A stretch of 64,000 nucleotides of DNA from Heloderma charlesbogerti (taxonomy: Eukaryota; Chordata; Lepidosauria; Squamata; Helodermatidae). This document shows positions 35,401 through 47,400 of this stretch, piece after piece (within the stretch, counting starts at the first letter, position 1; each line of letters opens with the position of its first letter). The position numbers and the translations under genes are program-made. The notes below the pieces were generated by a model, which ran no database searches, was not told the DNA's origin, and was given only the letters and a program-made list of their open reading frames with translations. The stretch is from the NCBI GenBank assembly GCA_026122225.1, contig JANEZZ010000466.1:62001-126000 (forward strand), in the 5' to 3' direction.

Positions 35401-38400
35401 ACATTAGCCCTCCTCCAATCAACTGGCACTTCACCCTTCCTCCATGATTGCTCAAAGATAATAGACAGTGGTTCTGAGAGTTCTTCTGCCAGTTCCTTTA
35501 TTACTCTAGGATGCAGTTCATCTGGCCCTGGAAATTTGAACTCATTCAAAGTAATTAGGTGTTCCTTGCCTATCGATCTCAAGTTGCAATCCTGCCCCTT
35601 CAGCCTGTACTTCGCCTTTGCCAGGGGGGTCATAGACCCTCTTTTGGGAGAAGACTGAGCCAAAGTAGGAATTGAGCACTTCTGCCTTTTCCTTGTAATC
35701 TGCTATCATTTTCCCATCCTTATTTAATAGCTGAACCACCATTTCTTTCCTGTCTTTTACTATGCATGTATCTGAAGAAAGCTTTCTTGTTGCTTTTAGC
35801 ATCCCTCGCTAACCTCAGCTCGTTCTCAGCTTTAGCCTTCCTGACGCCATCCCTGCAATTCTGTGCTACGTGCCTGTACTCTTCCTTTGTAGCTTGGCCT
35901 TCCTTCCACTTCCTGCATGGGTCCTTTTTTGTTTTCAGGTCATCTCTCAGCTTTTTGTGAAGCCACATTGGCTTCTTCTATTGTCTTCCACCTTTTTTTC
36001 TTGTTGGAATTGTTTGTAATTGTGCCTTGAGAATTTCCTTTTTTAAAAAACTCCCACCCATCTTGGACTCCTTTTCTCGTTAGAGTCGCTTGCCATGGGA
36101 CCCTACTTATCATTGTTCTGAATTTATTAAAATTGGCTTTCCTAAAATCCAGGGTACGCATTTGGCTACACTCAGCTTTTGCTTCCCTTAGAACCAAGAA
36201 CTCAAGTATAACATGGTCGCTTTCCCCCAGAGTTCCCGTAACTGCTCCTTTACCCACTAAGTCTTCTCTGTTGGTTAGGATCAAGTCAAGGATAGCCAGT
36301 CCTCTAGTTCCTTCCTCTACTTTCTGTAGGAGGAAATTATCAGCAACACAAGTCAGGAATCTCTTGGAGGGGCCATGTTTTGCAGAATGTGTCTCCCAAC
36401 AAATATTGGGGAAATTGAAGTCCCCCATTACTACTACATCATGCTTCCTTGAAACTTTGGCAATTTTTCAAAAGTTTCATCTTCGTCTTCTCCTTGATTG
36501 TAGACTCCAACCACTATGTTCCTTTTATTCTTTGCTCCATTTATTTTAACCCAGATGTTCTCGATGGGGCTACCAAGCTCATCCTCCTGTATTTCTGTGC
36601 AGAGATATGTATTTTTAACATATAGTGCAACTCCACCTCCCTTTCTGTTCCTCCTGTTCTTTTTGAACAAGTGATATCCTTCAATTGCTGTATTCCAGTC
36701 ACGGGAGTCATCCCACCAAGTTTCAGACACCTATCAAGTCATAATTTCCCTCCTGTATTAAGAGTTCAAGTTCGTACTGTTTGTTTCCCATACTCTGGGC
36801 ATTAGTGTATAGACATTGAAGACCATGTGCTTTATAGTCTGGCTTTCTTCCTACATGTTTCTGAAGACTATTATTGGGAGCTATTAGAGTTGTTCTCTCT
36901 TTTGTGGTGCATGGGCCTTCATCCATTGTTACCCCCAACTTTACGTCTCCCTCCCCTGTAGGATTCAGTTTAAAGCCCTCCTGATGAAGTTCTTCATGCT
37001 GTGGCCAAACACATTCTTCCTCGCCTTTGTGAGGTGCAACCCATGCCTTGTCAACAGTCCATCTTCTAGGAAGTATAGCCTGTGGTCCCAGAATCCAAAT
37101 CTCTCACGCTGGCACCACCTTCGTAGCCAGTCATTCGCCCAGAGTATTTTTCTTTCCCTTTCTGTCCCTCTTCTAACTACTAGAAGGATGGATGAGAAAA
37201 CTATCTGGGCCCCAAAGTTCTTGAGTTTCCTTCCCAAAGCTTCAAAGTCTGACGTGATTTCTTCTTAGCTCTGCTTGGCGGTACCATTTGTTCCCACATG
37301 GATGAGAAGAAAGGGATATCTGTCAGTGGGCTTTACGAGTGCAGGCAACCCTTCAGTCACGTCTCTAATCCATCCTCCTGGGAGACAGCATACTTGGCAA
37401 ATCCATGGGTCTTTGTGACATACTTGGGTTTCAATCCCACAGCAAGGAGTCTCCCACTACTACTACTCTTCTCTTCTTGTTGTTGTAGGCCTTGGTTTCA
37501 TCGCCTCTACTTGACTGACCTGCATCCTCTTGCTCGGTCTCATGCAGGTTCCCCTGTAATTCTTCCTCTGCAGGCTGTCCTCCAGTCTCATCCTCAAGTA
37601 CCTGGAAACGGTTCCATAGCTCCACTGCCTCCACTGGTGCAGAGTGGCTTCTAGTTCTTCTACTCCTGTCACCCTTTTCCAAGGAGTATGCTCCATTTCA
37701 TTTTTCCTCACCTCACCATTTTCCTCTTCTGCCTCAGCTTGCTGTTGCTCTTCTAGCTTCTGTTCTTCACTTTGCTGCTGTAGTTCCACCATTCTGTCCA
37801 AGAACTCTTCATGTTCTCTTATTCCCTGGAGGGTCGACAGTCGCCGCTCCAGTCCACTTACTTTTTCTTCCAGCAGCATGATCAACTTGTACTTGTTGCA
37901 GGTGTAGGCCATGTTGTTCTCAGGCAAGAAAACGAGCGGAACTAAGGGCATCTCTACATCAGCCTAAAATCTTGCATTTAAAACAGGGCTTTCTGCTTCC
38001 GTTTTAAATGCAGGATCACAAGCATTTGCCGTTTTTGCAGCCACATCACATTGCTGGCTCTTTTCAGCTTGTGATCTACAACAATTCCAAGTTCCTTCTC
38101 GCTTGTAGTATTTTTGAGCAAAGTAAACCCCATCTTGGTTTCTTTTTCCTAGGTGCAGAAGTTGGCATTTATCCCTCTTAAATGTCATTCTGTTGTTTTC
38201 TGCCCAGCACTCCAACCTATCAAGATCACTCTGAATTTTGTTTCTGTCTTCCAAGGTATTAGCTATCCCACCCAATTCCCTGGAGGGTCCACACTCGCTG
38301 CTCCAGTCCTCTTACTTTTTCTTCCAATAGCGTGAACAACTTGCACTTGTTGCAGGTGTAGGCCATGTTGTTCTCAGGCAAGAAAACAAACATGACACAA

Positions 38401-41400
38401 ATGTTGCAGGTCACCACCACTGGAGAGTCTTTTCCTTCCATAGCCTCTATTCCCTTTTTGTGTCTAGCTTTCTGATTGTTCTACAGTAGTCTGTGCCTGG
38501 TCCTTTACTCACTGGAGGTTAAAAACACTGGCCCACTGGTATGGAAATGCATGTTACAAGAAAAAGAAATTTTACAAAAGGAAAAAAAACCCGGAAAAAA
38601 TGAGAACGAAAACACACATGAAAAAAACACATTAGGGGCCTCCCCCGGCCAACTCCTGTTTGCTCTCCCTGTGTGCTCACTCTGATCGCTCGCTCTCTGG
38701 GAGCTTGCTTGCTTCTATAGCCCTAGACCAGCTGGAGCAGCTTCCTCTGCTCTGCTCTGCTGGGAGGCGGGAAACAGACTGAAACTTCCTGCCCACACAG
38801 CTGCTGGGGGTACTCAGGCTGCACCCTCTCAATTCAATTGGAGCTCTCAGGAGCACCTGGTGAGCTCACAGCCATGCAGAAGGAAAAGGACAGCCCCCTG
38901 GGCTTCCTCCAGCCCACTTACCTCTTTGTCTTTGTTTCCTTTGTCTCCTTGTCTCCTCTTCCACTGCAACTCCCCTGGCCAACTCCTGTTCGCTCGCCCT
39001 GTTTGCTCGCTCTCTGAGAGCTTGCTTGCTTCTATAGTCCCTAGCTGGATACATTGATTGTGTTTGTTTCCCTTCCATGCTATTGTTCATTTGGGCTATC
39101 AACAACACATTGCAAATGGCACCTTTACAATTAGGGCTCCTTCACATGGAGCTTTTATCCTGGGATTGAGATTGCTTCTTCACAGTAGTTTGCAGGCTCT
39201 TTACATGACACTGTGATAATTCAAAGCGTCTCCTCCACGAAATGCCCTTTGTTCCATTTTTAAATAGATCACAGATAATGAGCTATCAAATACCCCATTG
39301 TGTTCCGCTTCAGTTTCCTCCGTGAAAAGAGTAAAACTGGCAAGGAGTGAGATCAATGAAAGATAATGGAAGACTCAGATACAAGGAGAAGGAGGGGGTG
39401 GGGGGAAAGGAAGCACGTGAAAAAGGGAGTCATTGTGATCCTGCATTTAAAACAGAAGCAGAAAGCCCCGTTTTAAATGCAGGATTTTAGGCTGGTGTAG
39501 AGATGCCCTTAGTTCTGCTCTCCTTTTGGTTCCGTGGGTAAAAAACAAAACACCTTAATAAGAGACTACAGATGTCAAGCTTTGGAAAAGACTTGGGCAA
39601 CAGAAGCAGAGGTAGAATAGCTGAACCAAAGCCTAATCAAATGGACAGTAGGTAGGGATTCTCTTGGAAGCATTCCGGACACAGCGAAATAAACTTGTTC
39701 ACCAAGAAGCAAAATGACAGGATCTAAAACTGAGTCTGCACTAAAAAACAAAAACAAATAAAAACCCAGCATGGTGCAGTGACCAACCCCTGGTCACCAG
39801 CTAGTGTCACCAGAGAGCCGCTTTGAAAAAAGAGTGGGGAGAGGCAGGCCAAGGCTCTAGATAAGAACATAAGAAGAGCCATGCTGGATAAGACCAAAGG
39901 TCCATCTAGTCCAGCATTCTGTTCATACAGTGGCCAACCAGCTGTTGACCAGGGACCTACAAACAGGGCATGAGCGCAACAGCACCCTCCCAACCATGTT
40001 CCTCAGCAACTGGAGGTACTGGAGGTAGCACATAGCCATCAAGACTAATAGCCATTGATAGCCTTTTCCTTCAGGAATTTGTCTAACCCCCTTTTAAAGC
40101 CATCCAAACTGGTGGCCATCACTACTTCCTGTGGTGGTGAATTCCATAGTTTAACTATGCGCTGTGTGAAGAAGTCCTTGCTTTTATCTGTCCTGAATCT
40201 CCCACCAATCAGCTTCATAGGATGACCCTGGATTCTAATATTTTGAGAGAGGGAGAAAAATGTCTCCCTGTCTACATTCTCCACACCATGCATAATTTTG
40301 TACACCTCTATCATGTCTCCCCTTATCCTCCTTTTTTCCAAGCCAAACAATCCCAGCTATTGTAACCTTCTCTCATAGGGGAGATGCTCCAGCCCCTTGA
40401 TCATTTTAGTTGCCCTTTTCTGAACCTTTTCCAGCTCTACAATATCTTTTTTTTAGGTGTGGTGACCAGAACTGTACACAGTATTCCAAGTGACATCTTC
40501 ACTGAGCTGTCCACCACAACCCCAAGATCTCTTTCCTGGTCAGTTACCACTAGCTCAGATCCCATCAGACTGTACTTGAAGTTGGGATTTTTTTGCCCCA
40601 ATGTGCATCACTTTACACTTGCTTACATTGAACCGCATTTACCATTTAGATGCCCAATCTCCCAGTTTGGAGAGATCCTTCTGGAGCTCTTCACAATCCC
40701 TTTTTGTTTTAACCACCCTAAATAATTTGGTGTCATCCACAATGTTGGCCACTTCACTGCTCTGGGCCAGGGACTCTCCAGTTGCTGTTCCCCAGGCTAA
40801 AAGTGTTGTGTTGTTTGTGGGAAAGTTGAATCCAAATCTCCCCTCAACCATTATGCTCAGTGGGTGGCCTTGGGTGCAACAGCCTCTTTGCCTAGCCCAC
40901 CCCATGTTGACCTGCCAAATTCATATTGCAGTTGGATACAGCATGTAAATAAAATCAGTTCTATACATTCTTGCCCATTTGTCAGGGTTTGGGGGAGGCG
41001 CTAATTTACTGCTGTCATTGTCAGGTCTTGGGGCAGTGGAAAAGAAGGTGATCCACGGACACTGGTAGGCAGGCATATTTACACTTCGAAGTTAACCTGC
41101 TTTTTGAAGCAGTTAACTGTCATGCCCCACCCACCGCAAATCCTGGAGCAGCAGAATTTTGCGAGAGCGCTGAAACTGTCAGAAATCCCAAGCCCTCCGA
41201 AAGAACTACATCTGCCAGGATTTTGGGTGAGATGATGAGGACAATTAAACCCAGTTTGTATGTCTTACACATTTTGGAATGAGGGACAAGCAGAAACACA
41301 GAGCAGACAAGATCCCATTCACATTCATTCCAAGTCCTATTTGGCTCTCATTCTTTCTTAAGTCTTCAGCTGATAAATTGCTCATATTTTCCTCTATAAC

Positions 41401-44400
41401 CACCAAGGCTAGAAACTTGCTCTCATTTTAGAGTCAGCATTCATGTCTGATCCAGCCTTTTTAAAAGTATATTCCTCATTTTGCAGCACAATCATAGCCA
41501 GGCACAACAGAAGACTCCCCAAGGCAAGGATTAGCCACCTGACTTCTACAACAAGTACTCTAGTCGTGTGGTGCCATCTGGACCTTGGTCCTACCTTCTC
41601 CACCGCAAGATACTGCCTCCTCCAGTTTCAGTCTTGCTTAATACTGTGGCAGATTGCTGAGGAAAGGGCTTATGCAAGTACCTGAATACCCCACCTCATA
41701 TCTTACTGAAACACCTTTGGAGGCTGCTGGCCTTGCCCTCCCCTCCTCAGGACATGGCTGTTCAGTGCCACTACGTAACTCAACCTAATATTATGTCTAA
41801 CCTCTCATTTGAGTCAGCTTTTGGGTCAGTAATTGTGTTCACTCTCTAGAACCTGCACAACTATACATGTAAATTGGCTTAGAAATCTGTATGCAGACTG
41901 GATTCTTCACGATTTACTCATTAGGCAGACAGCCTGAGAGTGAAATTGCACTACTCAAGCATCCAGGAATCTACTTGAAAAAGCTGATATCTTACCCAGA
42001 CTTCCCCTTGCCCTGAAGCGCTATACATCCTGGCAAGAGTTAGTGGTTTGGGTGTGTCCAAGACTTTTGTTCATGTTTTGATATGCCTTTTAACGCTCAT
42101 TCTCAACTAGTGCATGCTACAGGAAAACTTCACCATTACAAATGCCTCAGGAATGGAAGGGATTTGGGGATGAAATTTCCTTTAAAGTGGAAACATTTTT
42201 GCTACTTGCCCGTCTCTTAAATTTTCAGCAACTTTTCATCACCTTCAACCTTTGCCCATCACCTATCCATACCTATAGACATGCAGCAGATCCTAGCATG
42301 CTTAGGAGCTCAGCCATCTCTCCCACACATACATACGTCCTCCCATTTGCCCAAGATGATGCTCCGCAGTCAGTGCAATGTGTCAGTCAAACTCCAACAT
42401 CAAGGAACTCTATGTTCTGCTTCCAAAATATATGCAATGTGTTGGTTTGTTTAGTAAAAAAAGAGCCTCGTGTGGTGCAGAGTGGTAGGTGGCAGTATTG
42501 CAACCGAAACTCTCCCCACGACCTGAGTTCGATCCCAGCGGAAGCTGGGTCCCAAGTAGCCGGCTCAGGTCGACTCAGCCTTCCATCTTTCCGAGGTTGG
42601 TAAAATGAGTACCCAGCTTGCTGGGGGGAAAGGTAGTCACGACTGGGGAAGGCAATGGCAAACCACCCCGCTATAGTCTGCCATGAAAACGCCACCGTAA
42701 GCAGCGTCCCTCTAGGGGTCAGTAATGACCCAGTGCTTGCACAGGAGGAACCTTTCCTTTCCTTGGTAAAACAAGAGAAGAAACACTGTTAATTAACTAC
42801 TTGGGTCATTGCAATTTACATTAAAGAAACAAAAGTCATGTGCACTGAGAAATTCTACATGTGTTTTGCATCATGTATTCTTACTCCAAGATTCTAGAAA
42901 GGTAGCCGGGTCAGTCTGTTGCAGCAACACAGTGGTGAAACCTAGGGCACTTTCAAGAGCACAAAGAAAAAGATGGAATAATGAAGCCCCACCAACTAGC
43001 CAATGAAAAGCCATGCCCAAAGCCCTCTTTACTCTCAAAGCCTCTACCACAGGGTAAAGTGTTTTGGACTACAATTCCCATATGCCATGGCCAATAGTTA
43101 GGTATTATGGCAGTTGTAGTCCAAAGCAACCAGAGGGCACCAGGTTGCCTACCCCTGCTCTACCAGATACTGCTCAGACCTTTCCAAACATTCTGTTCCA
43201 GAGTTCAGTGCTCCAGAGCACTGAGACCAGGATGCTATTTTAGGCACACATATGCAGTGAGACTTTTGAACTGCAGAACAGTATCACAAGCTATTTTGAA
43301 AATCCTCTTCATCTTTTTTTGAAATTGCTTTTCATGTGGGACATGGAGCTGCTGTTTGAGAAACACAAGCCCCAAAGCCTCCTTTGGCACGTAGAAAGCT
43401 CTGTGGTTTTTTAGCTGGAAGAGATCTTTATGGTGTCAAATTCAAAAGTTCCACTTGAGCAATACACACAGACACTAGCACAACATACGTAGCTCTGCTC
43501 ATAGCCTCACAAGCCAAGGGAAGAGTTCCTGTGATTGAAGTGATGTTTGGATGACCACTTAGAGCCAGTTCACACAGCAGCTTCTCTGTCCATGACAGCA
43601 AGCCTCACCATCCATGAGCACGCATTTGCATAAACAAATGTAAGAGGAAAACTAGACTATCACAGATATGGCAGACAGCAACTCCAGTGATTGTCATGGT
43701 TGGAGAATGAGCCACTGCAATCAAGAGGAGAGCTGTTAGTCATATCATTAATTGCCTGGTTTCCGCATTATGTATGTTTATGTGAGCTCATGCTCAAGCA
43801 AGGCTCGGATTGTTCATATGGAGAAAAAGTATCATGCAAACCAGTTCTTAGTGTGTATAGTTGGGGCACTGGCCCTATGAATTTTTACCTTTTTTTTTTT
43901 TTTTTTAACCCAAGCAACCCTATTTACATCTAAGAAGCAAGGGGATGTAAAGGTGTAAACTATGCTGTGCTCTTTTCCCCATATGGCCAGAAGACATTAT
44001 ATATTTTATTGTATTCTTAGGATGGCTTACAAAATCAGAATATCAAAACAATTAAAATACATACAGCAGATAAAACAAATACAACAAAACATATGAAAGC
44101 AGAATAAAAGCAGAGATAAGGATCAGGATTGAAAGATAAAAATGTTAAAAGGCCTGGGAAAATTAAAAGGACGTTCCCTATTTAAAAGGCACCAAAATGA
44201 CAAAGTAGGTGCAAAGTGAGCCTCTCTGGGGAGAGTACTTCACAGTTGGAGTGCCACCCTTGAGAAGGTGCACCTGCCGTGAACCACCTGCCACACATCA
44301 CCTGGTGGGAGCACTCAGAGAAGGGCCTCAGATGATGATCTGAAGAGTCTGGGTAGGCGCACATGGAGACAGACAATCCTTCTATACATGTGCCTACCTG

Positions 44401-47400
44401 GATACTACAGGCATCATCTTAGGCATGGCTAAGGCTAATCAGGGAACAGGCAGCTAGGGATGTATGACAAATTTGTTTCAGTTCATTTTTTATCAGCATT
44501 TATCCAGTTTGCAGCAACTGGACCAAGCACGAACCCGAATGCAATCTGTGGTCAAAGTCTGTTCATTTCTGAGCTTCCAATGTAATTCATGGACCCCAAA
44601 ATTGTGTTCAACAGTATGCATAAATTTCCTAAATGCGCATGAAAAATCCATACTTCTGAAAAATGCATACAAGCACACTCTAATCAATGTGAGAAGAAAA
44701 CGTACATTTCAAAGATGTGCACAACTGATGCGTACATCTGGAAAAATGCACGTGAAAATACGCACATGTTTTCATGTGAAAAGAAAAAACAAAGATCGTA
44801 ATCTGATACAGACACATGATGGAATGAGCTTCAAGGTGAAATTTGGAGTACTTTGACAAGCTTGAGTTTTGCTTGTATGTACATCCCTAGAGGCAGCACA
44901 TGGTCTGCAGTCCATATAGCTTTGCTTCAGATGAAGCAGAAAGATTACTGAACAGCTGAAACCACAACCCTGATTGCCTGTAGGACACCTCACTCTGAAC
45001 TTACCTACACAGTTGTCGCAGACACTGCAGTGGGAGGTCCTGGGAGGACGGAACATTTTGCAAGTATAACAGTATTTCAGCTTCACCATGTATTTGTTTA
45101 TAACTACTTCCATGGTGCGGGCAGGTGGTCGGTAAGTGGAGGTGCCAAGATTGTCTGTGAAGGCAAGAAAATCCACAAGTTAGACTCATGCCAGACTGAA
45201 TCACAAGACTGGAGGGAATCTGGCAATCTTCCCATTGAGCCCCCTGCACAAAAGCAGGACCCATAACACTGACTGACCTCTCTTCAAGATTATTGCATAC
45301 CACCTGAACTATACCATGCCAGAAGTAGGAAACAAAATCTATTTTCACAGTGCTTCTTTTTAAAGAAATGCATTACTCCTCATGTCTAAACATTAACAGT
45401 CACACTGAATTTAATGACAGATGGAATGGATTAAGTTCCAAACAAACAATCCATGTTTGGAAGACTCACCTCAAAATAGAAAGGTTAGCTTGCCCATTTT
45501 GACCTTTCTCCATTGCATTTGTGGATGCTCATTCATTTACCTCTTTAGAAAGATAAACAGCCTGATCTTGTGCATGATTTCTCTAGAGCGCGCTGTCTCC
45601 AGTCCTTATGCCTACAAACCGGGCTGCAACATTCAGCAGTGCAGGTACCACGCTGCATGCAAGGGGAATTCAGAATTGTGGGATTTTTTTTGAAACTCAG
45701 GGGTGGACAGCTGGTAGATTATGGACCACTGGCCAATTTCTGGTAGACCACCCAGTATCTGCTAGTTGCTAGAATTCTTGCAAAGAACACTGGATTAGGT
45801 GGACTGTGGTCTGATCCTTCAAAGACACTTCTTATATCCTGGACAGGCTTTGACATTTTCATTTACCATGGCGACTAGACTGCCTCCTCCTCCTCCGTCG
45901 CAGGAAGCATGATGAGTCCTACTCCCACCTTTGAAACTGTGGCGTTAGGTGGGGATCATCCCAGCAGCTCCATGGCAATTCCCACCCATTCCCCAGGCCC
46001 AAGGTTGGGAGGAACGTTTGGGGTTCTTTGGTGTGGCCCTCAAAGCATCTTGGCCAACTGGGAACAAACTGGCAAGCCACACCCCTTTCCTGCTCCACAG
46101 CAGGAAAGGGAGACCTGAGATTCCTTTGGCTGCTACTTTGTGGGGGAGCCCCTCTGTCATGCAGCAGCCAAACCCGATTCTCTCTGCCTCTCTTTCCTAA
46201 AGGAAAAGGAACCCTGTCAGCCATTGTGTGATGAAGGCACATTCTGCCAAGCAGTGGCTGAAGAGGCCCTCCACCTCCCTTACCTGAAGGAAAGGAAGAG
46301 GGGCTTACTTTGTCACTGCTGCGCTGAGCAACAGCCAAGCTGTAAGGTCATGTTTCTGTAAGTCAGGAACATGGCAAACACAGTTTTTCGCAGGCCCAAA
46401 ATTGTGGACCATTGACAAGAGTACATACTAAGGATCACGTAACACACATTAGTTGTGTCTTAACTAATAAAGAGATCCTAAGAAGGCACTCTAGGTTTTT
46501 TTAAAATGTGACATATATTGGGTAGTATCCAATGTTAGTCCTACATAGAGTAGACCCACTGAAATGTATGGGACTAACTTAAGTCTCATTCATTTCAATG
46601 GGAACTCTCTGTAGGACTAACATGGGTTACTACCCATTACTTGCCCAAGAAGGTTCGAGTAAGAAGACAACAGAAACAGTATTAGGGACCTTTAAAAAGC
46701 CTGAAAAGGCCCCTGGGCCTTATTTTTGACATTTCTGCTTTAAATCCTCTCTTTATAGAATTGCTGTTAGCCAAAGTTATAAACTGAGTTATCATGCAAC
46801 ATAAAACATGCCTACTCTTCTGTGCTCTAACCTCAGCTCCATTGTTTCCAAGCACTTCCAGCTAGCATCAAACTGTCAGACTAGAGCTAACTAAATGGGG
46901 GAAGCAACTGAACACAGCCTCCAGCCACTCCCCCCCCCCCCGATTCTATTGCACAGTAATTCTGAACAAGGGGGAAGAGTTTATTTTATTTAGGCATTTC
47001 TTAGCTACATTTTCTGCTGTGCATAGCACCCAAAGTGTCTTATAGGTTAAACATATATATAGAAAATCCAATTAACACAAATTAACACATCAAACACACA
47101 ATATAAAACCACCGCCAGAAGCAAATCCAGGTTACTTGGCTATAAACTACAGATCATTTAAAATCATTTCATTAACTCACCTCCCTAGCAGTTCTAAGGG
47201 AATGGGGAAGCATATCAGGGAGGAGGCGTTCCCACAGGTACATAGGCTCCAGACCATTTAGAAGAGTAAAGAGTAACATCACAACTTTGAACTGGACCTG
47301 GAAGCTCCTATTCTGGATCAGGCAAGTAGTGCAGTTGGTCCAGAATAGGAGTAATATGCAACTCATTTGTAGCATTTGGCTTAGACTCCAACCCGTATCC

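Noticed and set aside
36133..36549. Plus-strand 138-codon frame
   Set aside because: Antisense of the CR1 endonuclease region.
39121..39433. Full DNA transposon starting at TAGGGCTCCTTCACATG
   Set aside because: Its start is only weakly similar to the end at 39520 and no 8-bp duplication was found, so the boundary is not supported.
45919..46361. Overlapping frames of up to 139 codons on both strands
   Set aside because: They arise from a GC-rich intronic patch with few stops on either strand; no splice-site structure or family similarity.
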